The notes below the pieces were generated by a model. That model saw only the letters and a program-made list of their open reading frames with translations. It searched no databases and had not been told where the DNA came from. A stretch of 47,406 bases of DNA from Chloroflexota bacterium. GTDB taxonomy: Bacteria; Chloroflexota; Dehalococcoidia; GIF9; AB-539-J10. Numbering within the stretch: position 1 is the stretch's first letter; each line of letters opens with the position of its first letter. The stretch is taken from assembly GCA_013388845.1 (NCBI GenBank), contig JACAEN010000040.1:1-47406 (forward strand). The letters are read 5' to 3'. Position numbers and translations under genes: made by a program. Below are positions 16,194 through 24,302 of the stretch, piece by piece.

Positions 16194-16272
16194 GTGTTCC
16201 GGGGACATAATAGCTAATTCTTTGTAGTAGGCCTGTTCCTTCACCTTGTGAAGGGTGGTGTTCCTGGAATTC
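16194..16272 (+). repeat. Island hairpin repeat, copy R5 (long form)
   Basis: GTGTTCCGGGGACATAATAG at the 5' end and GTGTTCCTGGAATTC at the 3' end form the outer stem. It includes the TAGTAGGCCTG insert and a TCCTTCAC-CTT-GTGAAGGG hairpin. It starts 11 bases after the HNH gene's stop. Confidence 0.8.
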
Positions 16273-16359
16273 GCGCAACTCTAATTTCTAAGTCAATTCG
16301 AAACATGCACGTTCTGCCTGTTTTGTGTTAAACTGAACTAACCTATTAGGTAGGCAATC

Positions 16360-16965
16360 GTGAGTAGCAGCGGCTATCGTGAGGAAGTCTTCAATGTTCT
16401 ATTGGCACTGCTTCTTCATGAGCGATGTGTAGTCATAGCACCGGAGCAATCATTCAGACAGGCACTTCAAGAGCGCCGACATGTACCTGATGTTCTGGTA
16501 GTCTACCGCGGCCTCCGTACCGTTATTGAAGGTAAGGTGGCTGATAAATTAGCTGCCGCAGAGAAAGCTCTGCTGCAGGCGCGAGATAGGGTAGTCAGTG
16601 GAGTTGCTCATGTGGGTATTGCTTTGCTTTATCCAGCCGCTATCAGAAAAATCCCCTCATTTTCCGAGCTGCAAGGATTTCTGAGTAGTTGCACATTTAA
16701 GGTCGCTGTTTGTACCGAGACAGGAGAGACAGGGTGGACTGAGGGCGGATTAGATTACCTAGCTGACGTCTTGCGCGGCACCTTTGAACAGCTTATCCGT
16801 GAAGACGCCGTTGTAAAGGCAGTCGATGTATTAAACGCGGGGATAGACGAGTTTGCCCGCTTAGTCTTCACAAGTCCAGCTACCATCAACCGCGCTGCTG
16901 AGATCCTTGGCATCTGCGAGGTTCCTAAAAGAAGTCGCAAAAAATCTGCGGACGAAGAATTATGA
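16360..16965 (+). CDS. PD-(D/E)xK nuclease-like protein paired with a DNA methyltransferase
   Basis: A 201-residue protein. RHVPDVLVVYRGLRTVIEGKVAD supplies the restriction-endonuclease core: Pro43-Asp44, then Glu57-x-Lys59. The N-terminal helix (GYREEVFNVLLALLLHE) carries Glu8 and Glu9. The C-terminal half is helical. It begins with GTG at 16360 after a TAGGTAGG, and an ACCTA-T-TAGGT palindrome at 16341-16351 lies just before it. A candidate -10 (TAAACT, 16329-16334) lies upstream. Its stop overlaps the methyltransferase start by ATGA, so the two are translated together. I infer a restriction or defence nuclease; at 201 residues it is much shorter than Type I or III restriction subunits, so it may be a Type II-like or novel partner. 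Confidence 0.75.
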   Translation: MSSSGYREEVFNVLLALLLHERCVVIAPEQSFRQALQERRHVPDVLVVYRGLRTVIEGKVADKLAAAEKALLQARDRVVSGVAHVGIALLYPAAIRKIPSFSELQGFLSSCTFKVAVCTETGETGWTEGGLDYLADVLRGTFEQLIREDAVVKAVDVLNAGIDEFARLVFTSPATINRAAEILGICEVPKRSRKKSADEEL

Positions 16966-19247
16966 AGGAAAACTCTGCATCCGACTCAGTATCCAAAATA
17001 GCCGGGCTGACACTAGTCAATGCTCTGGTCTTTCAAGAAGTGCTTGCCGATTATGAATCCCAAGTTCAACATTTGCGACAGACATTGCAGGCCCATGATG
17101 CCATCTCTGCCTTTGCCGATCACTGGGAGTATATCCTAACTCAAATCAACTACTACCCCATTTTCCATGTGGCGCGCCAGTTACTTTTAGCCCTGCCATC
17201 AAATCCGGACTCAGAGAAAGCTCTGCGTTCCCTTGCGAAGACTGCTCTGGAAATGGTGCAGCAACGAGCGGCGCTTCGGCATGACCTTATGGGCCGTGTG
17301 TACCACAGGCTTCTGGCGGAAGCGAAGTATCTTGGCACATACTATACATCTGTCCCGGCGGCGACACTATTATTGAAGCTGGCCTTACAGCCTGAAAAAT
17401 GGAATCTTGATTGGAGCGACTTCGTTGAATTGCCCAGCTTTCGCGTGGCGGATTTAGCGTGCGGCACCGGCACGCTGCTTATGGCCGCCACGGAAGCAAT
17501 TACCGATAATTTTCTTCGAGCCTGCGGAGCCAAGCGTATTACCCCCAAGATGGACGTAATCTCCAGGTTCCTTATGGAGGATATCATATACGGCTATGAT
17601 GTCCTGTTGTCAGCACTACATCTCACCGCATCCACACTGGCACTGCGTTCTCCGGAGGTAACCTTCAGGCTCATGCACCTTTGGGCCATGCCGTTCGGTG
17701 GTCCTCATCATCGCCTAGGCAGTATAGAATTTCTGAAAGATTTCAACGTTGTGGTGACAACCGACCTATTCGGCGCTTCTATCTCACCGGACCAAATTAG
17801 TGCTAAAGGCCCAATGAAACGGCAACAGGCAACGATACCTGATCTTGATCTTTGTGTTATGAACCCTCCTTTTACACGTAGCGTTGGAGGAAACCTGCTG
17901 TTTGGCTCCTTGCCTGACAAAGAGCGAAAACCCATGCAGGCTGAGCTATCCAAGCTACTGAAGAGGCCACGCGTTCATGCCAGCGCTACAGCGGGATTAG
18001 GTTCTGTTTTTGTGGCTACAGGTGATCTGCACCTCAAGGCGGGGGGGCGAATGGCGTTAGTCCTCCCGAAGGCTCTTTTATCCGGAGTAGCGTGGGAGCA
18101 GACCCGACATCTTTTCCGATTGCGGTATCAGCTTGAATATATCATCGCCAGCCACGACCCCGAGCGCTGGAATTTCTCTGAAAATACTGACCTGAGTGAA
18201 GTGTTGATAATAGCACGCAAAGTTGATGACCCACATGCCGTTGCACCGCCCGAAGGAGATGTTGTGTGCCTAAACCTATGGAAAAACCCGACAACCGTAG
18301 TTGAAGCCCTGAGCATAGCCCACTCCCTCAACAACGCCTATCCGCCGGACATCGCCACCGGGCAGGGAGCGCACGAAGTGATGCTGGGTGATGTCAAGTT
18401 TGGGGAAGCGCTCACCATTCCTTGGGGTAATATACGGGATGGCTTATGGATATTGCCCTGCGCTTTCGCACAAGCCGACTTGATCAGAGCGGCTTACCAA
18501 TTAAGTAGTGGGTACATCCGTTTTCCAGGCACAGGTGCTGTCGCTAGTTTGCCGCTCTGTGCTCTACGGATGCTGGCTCAACTTGGTCCTGACCGACGTG
18601 ATGTTTATGACGCGTTTAGACTCACGAAGACTCCTACACAATATCCAGCCTTCTGGAGTCATAATACGGCTTTGGTAACGACTCTTGACCAGAGACCAAA
18701 TTCATATCTATCTCCACTGCCAAAGGCTAGGCGCGGACGACACCTGCGCCGGGTGCAAGATCTATGGCCCAAGGCAGGACGAATCGTTCTCGCCGAACGC
18801 TTGGGGCTAAACACACAACGCCTCGTTGCCACACGCGTCTCGACTAAAGTCTTGTCTAATGTTTGGTGGCCTGTGTCCACAGAGGAGGAAGGGGAAGACG
18901 TTGAGAAGGTGCTTGTCCTTTGGCTGAATTCAACGCTTGGGTTACTAATCCTCCTTTCCAATAGAGAGGAGACGCACGGGCCATGGGTAGGCTTCAAGAA
19001 ACCCGTTCTATCGGAAATGCCGGTGCTGGACGTTCGACGGCTCACTCACCAGCAAACACAGCAGTTAGTTGACACTTACGATGCTCTGGGCAACCAAGCG
19101 TTGCTTCCTTTCCCACAGATGGCAAGTGACCCTGTCCGCGAGGCGATAGACACAGCAATATCCGACGTGTTGGGATTGCCCGATCTGTCAATCCTGCGGA
19201 AGCTTTTGGCACAAGAGCCTGTCCTGTGTCTCCGAGCTATTTCGTAA
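16962..19247 (+). CDS. N6-adenine DNA methyltransferase with C-terminal recognition-like region
   Basis: A 761-residue protein. Residues 1-135 are helical. A GRVYHRLLAEAKYLGTYYTSVPAATLLLKLAL segment leads into the methylase fold. SAM-binding motif I is VADLACGTGTLLMAA (from residue 162), and catalytic motif IV is NPPF at 301-304, typical of gamma-class N6-adenine methylases. GGRMALVLPKALLSG follows. The last 300 residues resemble a target-recognition and helical region (ending VLDVRRLTHQQTQQLVDTYDALG) like those of Type IIG/PglX-like enzymes, but there is no nuclease domain, helicase or separate specificity gene. The adjoining PD-(D/E)xK protein probably supplies cleavage. The role is DNA modification within a restriction or defence module. 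Confidence 0.9.
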   Translation: MKENSASDSVSKIAGLTLVNALVFQEVLADYESQVQHLRQTLQAHDAISAFADHWEYILTQINYYPIFHVARQLLLALPSNPDSEKALRSLAKTALEMVQQRAALRHDLMGRVYHRLLAEAKYLGTYYTSVPAATLLLKLALQPEKWNLDWSDFVELPSFRVADLACGTGTLLMAATEAITDNFLRACGAKRITPKMDVISRFLMEDIIYGYDVLLSALHLTASTLALRSPEVTFRLMHLWAMPFGGPHHRLGSIEFLKDFNVVVTTDLFGASISPDQISAKGPMKRQQATIPDLDLCVMNPPFTRSVGGNLLFGSLPDKERKPMQAELSKLLKRPRVHASATAGLGSVFVATGDLHLKAGGRMALVLPKALLSGVAWEQTRHLFRLRYQLEYIIASHDPERWNFSENTDLSEVLIIARKVDDPHAVAPPEGDVVCLNLWKNPTTVVEALSIAHSLNNAYPPDIATGQGAHEVMLGDVKFGEALTIPWGNIRDGLWILPCAFAQADLIRAAYQLSSGYIRFPGTGAVASLPLCALRMLAQLGPDRRDVYDAFRLTKTPTQYPAFWSHNTALVTTLDQRPNSYLSPLPKARRGRHLRRVQDLWPKAGRIVLAERLGLNTQRLVATRVSTKVLSNVWWPVSTEEEGEDVEKVLVLWLNSTLGLLILLSNREETHGPWVGFKKPVLSEMPVLDVRRLTHQQTQQLVDTYDALGNQALLPFPQMASDPVREAIDTAISDVLGLPDLSILRKLLAQEPVLCLRAIS

Positions 19248-19260
19248 TGGGTAATATCGC

Positions 19261-19292
19261 GAAGCAGCCAGAAACAACCTTGCTTCTTTTTT
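19261..19292 (+). terminator. Putative intrinsic terminator after the methyltransferase
   Basis: GAAGCA (19261-19266) pairs with TGCTTC (19281-19286) across a 14-base loop, followed by TTTTTT. It starts 13 bases after the methylase stop. The stem is short, so efficiency is uncertain. Confidence 0.45.
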
Positions 19293-19366
19293 CTCTGCAC
19301 ATTTCGTCATTTCGTGCAATTCAAGAAGTACAATATATAACCGCCCTTGCCCAGAGGGTAAGCCGA

Positions 19367-19402
19367 GAGGGCAGATGCGCACAGTGTCCTCTGGCTAGTT
19401 GA
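19367..19402 (+). pseudogene. Remnant of a DUF2851 gene 3' end; right boundary direct repeat of the island
   Basis: Bases 19367-19396 equal 11076-11105. In frame they read REGRCAQCPLAS and then stop at 19400-19402. No other DUF2851 sequence is recognisable upstream, so only the very end survives. The bases after the stop (GGAATACTG) still resemble those after the intact gene (GGATACTG). The rest of 19293-19521 shows only a GTCGGC-ACA-GCCGAC hairpin (19432-19446) and no gene. Confidence 0.65.
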
Positions 19403-19521
19403 GGAATACTGAGGCGGAAGGCCAAGAATCCGTCGGCACAGCCGACTGGGGTACCCTGTTCAAGCCCGAGCAACAGTGGGATTGTTGAGCATACATCTGC
19501 GAGAAGTGGACCTTCGGAAAG

Positions 19522-20763
19522 TCAGGCATGGCATCGCAGAATAGCCTGCATGCGCTGGAGCAGGGGCGGATGGGAATAGTTGAGAAAAACGTAAAAGGGA
19601 TGGGGGATGGGGTTGGAGAGATTGTCGGCGTGGAGCTTCTTCAATGCCTCTATCAGATGCTGTGGATGTGGGATAGTCCGGGCAGCGAAGCGGTCGGCTT
19701 CATACTCATTCTTTCGCGATAGAGCGTTGGTTACCAGCGAAATCACCATTTCCAGCGGGGTGCAGAGCAGGGCAAAGAACACGAGCCCGCTGTAGATGGA
19801 TGGTTGCTCCATATAGAAGGCCTGATAGAGCCCGGGGCTGCGCAGGAAGATAGAGAGCAGGAAAAGGACTATTCCGGCGTGAAGAATACTGAACACCGTG
19901 TTCTGTATTATGTGCTTCTTCTTGTGGTGGCCGATTTCGTGGGCAAGCACGGCTATCAGTTCAGGCACCGTATGTTTCTTGAGCAAGGTGTCAAACAGGG
20001 CAATTCGCTTGTGGCGGCCAAATCCAATGAAGAAAGCGTTGGATTTAGTGGAGCGCCGGGAGCCATCCATGACAAAAACGTTCTTAATAGGGAAATCAAC
20101 GGAGCGGGCATAGGCGAAGATAGCTTCTCGCAATTCCCCTGACTCCAGCGGGGTGAATTTGTTGAACAGAGGCAGGAGCCACACTGGAGCCACATACTCC
20201 AGAATCAGGAAGACAATAGTGAAGGCAAGCCAGCAGTAGACCCAGGCGTAGGAGCCCGCATGTTCAAACAAGGCCAGAATACCACTCAGGAAGGCGCCAC
20301 CGAGCAGGGCAGCCAGGCCCAGACCCTTGATTCTGTCCAATACGAAAGTGCGCGGAGTCGTCCTGTTGAAGCCAAACCTGTCTTCAATCACAAAGGTGCG
20401 GTAAATGCTGAAGGGCAGGGTAAGCAGGCTATAACCTAAGGCGAGCACGGCAATGTAAAGCAAGCCGGTCGGGATGGGAGCGAAGCCCCAGGCTCTCACC
20501 AGACGGTCGAGGTAGTTGAAGCCGCCGGCGAACCAGAAGGAAAGCAGAACGGCCAGGTGGAATGTGCTGGCGGCCAGGGCAAAACGGGTGTTGGTGCGGA
20601 TATAATCTTGAGTTCTGCGGTAATCGCCAGGTTGGTAAACATCTGCCAGAGCGGAAGGCGGTTCTGCGCGCAACGACTTGACATTCAGTAAATGTGCGAC
20701 GGCGTCTATCACGTACTCGATAATCAGGGCGAAAAGGATGATAAGAAAAAAGGGATTCACCAT
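19522..20763 (-). CDS. M48 family membrane metalloprotease (Ste24/CAAX-protease type)
   Basis: A 413-residue integral membrane protease. Hydrophobic segments occur at the N-terminus (PFFLIILFALIIEYVIDAVA), and around residues 60-80, 100-120, 150-200 and 290-340. The zinc motif HEIGH is at 275-279 (LAHEIGHHKKKH), and the third ligand is Glu353 in LSRKNEYEADRFAAR, the Ste24 signature. Such enzymes cleave membrane-associated proteins in quality control. The start ATG lacks a strong ribosome site, but it gives the family's N-terminal helix. A small gene on the same strand ends 34 bases upstream, so the two may be co-transcribed. Confidence 0.94.
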   Translation of the reverse strand: MVNPFFLIILFALIIEYVIDAVAHLLNVKSLRAEPPSALADVYQPGDYRRTQDYIRTNTRFALAASTFHLAVLLSFWFAGGFNYLDRLVRAWGFAPIPTGLLYIAVLALGYSLLTLPFSIYRTFVIEDRFGFNRTTPRTFVLDRIKGLGLAALLGGAFLSGILALFEHAGSYAWVYCWLAFTIVFLILEYVAPVWLLPLFNKFTPLESGELREAIFAYARSVDFPIKNVFVMDGSRRSTKSNAFFIGFGRHKRIALFDTLLKKHTVPELIAVLAHEIGHHKKKHIIQNTVFSILHAGIVLFLLSIFLRSPGLYQAFYMEQPSIYSGLVFFALLCTPLEMVISLVTNALSRKNEYEADRFAARTIPHPQHLIEALKKLHADNLSNPIPHPFYVFLNYSHPPLLQRMQAILRCHA

Positions 20764-20797
20764 CGCTCAGCCAGCTGGAGAATAGTTTATTATAGAT

Positions 20798-21103
20798 TCA
20801 GGCAGCCATCAACAAAGTTGGGAGGTTTGCCCAGCTAGTTAAGTGATACCAAGGCATAAAGTCAAACATTGTCAATCCAGCCGACAATCTCTGAACCTGA
20901 GTTGGCGCTGGTGAGGCAAGGTCGTCATTAGAAACCAGGCGCGGCTCTGGAATATCTTCAAGGTCAGGCAGGGACTTTTGCCCCTTTAGTATTGCCTCCT
21001 CCACTGCCGCTTTGGGACTCAGGACCCGGTGGTGCTGGCGTTCTGCTTCTCCTCCGCAACTTCTCACCACTCGCTTGACCGTCAGCTTGGGCACCTTGCT
21101 CAC
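20798..21103 (-). CDS. Small uncharacterised protein, paralogue A flanking the MFS gene
   Basis: A 101-residue frame opening with GTG (MSKVPKLTVKRVV). Its core AAVEEAILKGQKSLPDLEDIPEPRLVSNDDLASPAP is clearly homologous to the product at 22871-23104, with the same spacing from the start and no frame break between them. No known domain is recognised. Conservation of the protein core while the DNA has diverged suggests it is or was a real gene. It precedes the M48 protease gene on the same strand. Confidence 0.5.
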   Translation of the reverse strand: MSKVPKLTVKRVVRSCGGEAERQHHRVLSPKAAVEEAILKGQKSLPDLEDIPEPRLVSNDDLASPAPTQVQRLSAGLTMFDFMPWYHLTSWANLPTLLMAA

Positions 21104-21236
21104 AAGCCCGGAGCGCCGATACGCTGCGACTCTTGACTTAAGCCAAATCTCGAGTACAATTATGTGCCAAACTGTCTACATGCAACCAACACCTACATGT
21201 CCTGCGCGCCAGACACAAGGCAGGTAGATTACCACT

Positions 21237-22619
21237 TTGATTGATATACATTTCCCACGCCACTTTCGCGATGTTCCGTCCAATCTGAGCGAGGAGCAGG
21301 TCAAGAAGAGCCTGAGGAACAGCATCCTAGACGGCTCAGCCTATTCCGCGATGGTCGGTTTGACGCAGAACTACATTACGCCGTTCGCACTGACTATTAA
21401 GGCCACCACGCAGCAGATTGGACTGCTAGCCAGCGTGCCCAACTTCACCATGGCGGCGGCGCAGCTCGCAGCGCCGGGGCTCTCGGAAAGGGTAGGCAGC
21501 CGCAAGAGTTTCATACTGCGCATGGTCCTCATGCACGCTTTGATGTGGCTGCCGATTTTGCTTATTCCCTATCTCTTCACAACACACCAGGTGTGGTGGC
21601 TGATAGGGCTCGTGACGCTAAGCACGGCGTTTGATGCTGCTGCCAGCCCTGTGTGGGGCAGTATGATGGCGGACCTGGTGCCGGCGGAGATACGCGGTCG
21701 CTTCTTCGGCCGGCGCAACCGGATTGGCGGTGTTGTCTCCCTGGCATTCACCTATGTCGCCGGCGGCATCCTGCAACTGCTCACCGGCAACACCAACCTG
21801 GCTTTCGCCGTCATATTTGCTGGAGCAATGGCATCACGGCTGGTGTCACTTTATTTCCTGTCACAGATGTATGAACCGCTGAGCCCAGCCACAGAAAAGC
21901 AAAACAACGAGAGCATGCTGAAAATAGCTGGAGACTTGTTCTCCACCAACATCGGCATGTTCATGCTCTTCTGCGCATTGATCAACTTAACGACCAATAT
22001 TGCCGGGCCCTTTTTCTCTCCCTACATGTTGCGCGACCTTCGGTTCAGCTACATGGCCTATGCTGTCATGAGCTCAGCGGCGGCTCTGGCGGCCATCGGC
22101 TTCATAACCTGGTGGGGCAAGCGGATGGACAGGGCAGGAAGCATCAAGGTGCTGAAAATCAGCGGCCTTCTTGTTCCGTTTGTGGCACTGGGCTGGGCGT
22201 TGAGCAGCAACTTCTGGTGGCTGATTGCCATGCAGATTTTTTCCGGGTTTGCTTGGTCTGGTTTCCAGCTCTCCAGCAGCGTCTTTATATTCGATGCGTC
22301 TCCCCCGCAGAACAGGACGCGCTACATAGCCCTCTACAACTCTCTGGTGTACCTCGGCCTGAGCGTGGGGCCTCTCGTGGGAGGCATTGTGGCACCTTAT
22401 CTGCCGCTCTTCATGGGCAGCTATTTCCGCTCCATTTTTATAGTCTCAGGAGTAGCGCGACTGGCTGTGGCACTATTTTTCCTGCCCCGCGTAAAGGAAG
22501 TGCGTAGGGTACCGGAGGTCAAAGCTGAGGAACTGCTGTTGGGCAATTTGCAGCCAGCGCGGCTAAAGCAAGCATTCAGCTCCATGGTTGAGCATCTGCG
22601 TCGGCGGAAAACGCACTGA
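21237..22619 (+). CDS. Major facilitator superfamily transporter
   Basis: A 460-residue membrane protein with about 12 hydrophobic segments. The loop between helices 2 and 3 carries GLSERVGSRKSF, a variant of MFS motif A, and the later ADLVPAEIRGRFFGRRNRIGG loop is typical of a subgroup of uncharacterised bacterial MFS permeases. The substrate is unknown. The start is TTG 21237 with a weak AGGTAG upstream; the next methionine (residue 39) would delete the first helix, so TTG is preferred. Paralogous small genes lie on either side on the opposite strand. Its third codon positions look GC-richer than those of the island genes. Confidence 0.93.
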   Translation: MIDIHFPRHFRDVPSNLSEEQVKKSLRNSILDGSAYSAMVGLTQNYITPFALTIKATTQQIGLLASVPNFTMAAAQLAAPGLSERVGSRKSFILRMVLMHALMWLPILLIPYLFTTHQVWWLIGLVTLSTAFDAAASPVWGSMMADLVPAEIRGRFFGRRNRIGGVVSLAFTYVAGGILQLLTGNTNLAFAVIFAGAMASRLVSLYFLSQMYEPLSPATEKQNNESMLKIAGDLFSTNIGMFMLFCALINLTTNIAGPFFSPYMLRDLRFSYMAYAVMSSAAALAAIGFITWWGKRMDRAGSIKVLKISGLLVPFVALGWALSSNFWWLIAMQIFSGFAWSGFQLSSSVFIFDASPPQNRTRYIALYNSLVYLGLSVGPLVGGIVAPYLPLFMGSYFRSIFIVSGVARLAVALFFLPRVKEVRRVPEVKAEELLLGNLQPARLKQAFSSMVEHLRRRKTH

Positions 22620-22870
22620 TGGCGGCCCAATCTGCGCCTAGAGAGCGCTATCATCCCCAGCCTGTTCAGATAGCCACCCTGCCCGGCTAAAGCAGCGGGA
22701 AACCAACGAAAGTGACTCCCATTCAATGACGGCCAATACATCTCACAATTCATCATTTTGTCCAAGTCGAGGGTGGTTACGCCAAAGCACTATGCTGGCC
22801 AAAAGGCAAGGCAACGAGGAAAACTGTGTGGAATACCCCCGAGTCAGTTAACGAATATTGAGACCCAGGT

Positions 22871-23104
22871 TCAAAGGTTGTTGGGCCAGCCGACGACTTC
22901 TGAATTCCGCTTTGCGCAGGTAAGGGCCAAGTCCCCATGGGAAACCAGGCGCGGCTCCGGAGTATCTTTCAGATCAGGCAGGGACTTTTGCCCGTTCATT
23001 ATCGCCTCCTCGATTGCCGTTTTGAGAACTATGACTTCATCGTAGAGGCGTTTTGCTTCGGGCTCCACCTTGTCGCCCCTTCGATTGACTGACACCTTCG
23101 CCAT
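22871..23104 (-). CDS. Small uncharacterised protein, paralogue B flanking the MFS gene
   Basis: A 77-residue protein from ATG 23104: MAKVSVNRRGDKVEPEAKRLYDEVIVLKTAIEEAIMNGQKSLPDLKDTPEPRLVSHGDLAL. The frame stays open further upstream only because it runs through the GC-rich repeats at 23124-23214, so I reject the longer version. The KSLPDLxDxPEPRLVSxxDLA core matches paralogue A at 20798-21103. Function is unknown. The stretch 22620-22870, between this gene and the MFS gene, shows no gene or clear signal. Confidence 0.5.
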   Translation of the reverse strand: MAKVSVNRRGDKVEPEAKRLYDEVIVLKTAIEEAIMNGQKSLPDLKDTPEPRLVSHGDLALTCAKRNSEVVGWPNNL

Positions 23105-23703
23105 TAGCAGTCCCCCGGAGAAGTCGGAGCATAATCTAGCTTTCGTAACTCCCCTAGCCCCTCTTATCCTAAGAGGGGGAGTTTCGGAGCACAATCTGGC
23201 TTTCGTAACTCCCCCGCCTGCCAAGGCTTGGCGGGCACGCCTAACCCCTCTTATCCCGATTTCATCGGGACAAGCCTTAAGAGGGGAAATCGGGTGGCTC
23301 CATTCTTAAATGCCTTTTAGAATCCTAATAAAAACCTTGTCTCTTGTCTATCACCAAAAAGTGCTAGACACCTGAGCATCCAGACGCCTTGGCCGTAGCC
23401 TAAAAGTACCAAGGGGAATGAAGTTTCACACTGCACCAGACAAATTCAAAAATCAAAGGTCAAAAATAAAAATGACAAATCAAACTGCAAAACTTCTAGA
23501 GTGCGAGGCTCCTGCTCGCCGCGCAGCTATGACAGGCGGGTCAGCCTCGCGGGACGCCGTGGGAACCTGCGTTTCGTCAACATCCCTCTCTTACGGTAAG
23601 AGGGGCTAGGGGAGTTATGAGGAATTACGAAGTAACCCCCTTAATCCCCCTTGCTCTAAGGGGGAGATCCAGAGACAAAAGCTCTAACCGCAGCACGAGG
23701 CTG
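23105..23703. repeat. Hairpin-rich, gene-free region leading to the palindrome centre (left arm)
   Basis: A 31-bp unit starting TCGGAGCAYAATCTRGCTTT occurs twice in tandem array (23124-23154 and 23184-23214, two differences). Perfect hairpins are CCCCTCTTA-TCC-TAAGAGGGG (23158-23178), GCCTGCCAAG/CTTGGCGGGC (23216-23236), and CCCCTCTTA...TAAGAGGGG enclosing TCCCGAT-TTC-ATCGGGA (23245-23286). Others are CTCTTAC-G-GTAAGAG (23588-23602) and CCCCCTT/AAGGGGG (23646-23664). An AT-rich low-complexity run lies at about 23440-23490. No credible gene is present. Confidence 0.8.
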
Positions 23704-23752
23704 CAGCCTCGTGCTGCGGTTAGAGCTTTTGTCTCTGGATCTCCCCCTTAGA
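23655..23752. repeat. Centre of the window palindrome
   Basis: The axis lies inside CTG|CAG at 23703/23704, flanked by GCAGCACGAGG and its complement with no intervening base. If the arm naturally ended in a short GC-rich palindrome here, it would be a natural fold-back point. Confidence 0.9.
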
Positions 23753-24302
23753 GCAAGGGGGATTAAGGGGGTTACTTCGTAATTCCTCATAACTCCCCTA
23801 GCCCCTCTTACCGTAAGAGAGGGATGTTGACGAAACGCAGGTTCCCACGGCGTCCCGCGAGGCTGACCCGCCTGTCATAGCTGCGCGGCGAGCAGGAGCC
23901 TCGCACTCTAGAAGTTTTGCAGTTTGATTTGTCATTTTTATTTTTGACCTTTGATTTTTGAATTTGTCTGGTGCAGTGTGAAACTTCATTCCCCTTGGTA
24001 CTTTTAGGCTACGGCCAAGGCGTCTGGATGCTCAGGTGTCTAGCACTTTTTGGTGATAGACAAGAGACAAGGTTTTTATTAGGATTCTAAAAGGCATTTA
24101 AGAATGGAGCCACCCGATTTCCCCTCTTAAGGCTTGTCCCGATGAAATCGGGATAAGAGGGGTTAGGCGTGCCCGCCAAGCCTTGGCAGGCGGGGGAGTT
24201 ACGAAAGCCAGATTGTGCTCCGAAACTCCCCCTCTTAGGATAAGAGGGGCTAGGGGAGTTACGAAAGCTAGATTATGCTCCGACTTCTCCGGGGGACTGC
24301 TA
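23704..24302. repeat. Hairpin-rich, gene-free region (right arm)
   Basis: Mirror of 23105-23703. The 31-bp direct repeat copies fall at 24193-24223 and 24253-24283, and the same CCCCTCTTA/TAAGAGGGG hairpins recur in reverse order. Confidence 0.8.

Noticed and set aside
12892-16272. Integron-like gene-cassette array with attC sites
   Set aside because: Repeats do alternate with genes, but they lack the GTTRRRY/RYYYAAC core sites, genes lie in both orientations, and no integron integrase is present.
12892-16272. CRISPR array
   Set aside because: Repeats are spaced hundreds to thousands of bases apart with genes between, not 30-40 base unique spacers, and no cas gene is visible.
11255-19247. 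Prophage or integrative conjugative element
   Set aside because: No integrase, capsid, terminase, portal, relaxase or conjugation gene is seen; only accessory defence-type genes are present.
22871-23224. 117-residue version of paralogue B
   Set aside because: The extra N-terminal part translates the tandem 31-bp repeat (GVTKARLCS twice); the ATG at 23104 matches the paralogue's start.
23655-23752. Telomere-resolution or replication-origin palindrome of a linear replicon
   Set aside because: Any mirrored contig gives a palindrome at its centre. No protelomerase, partition or replication gene is present, and the content is chromosomal housekeeping.
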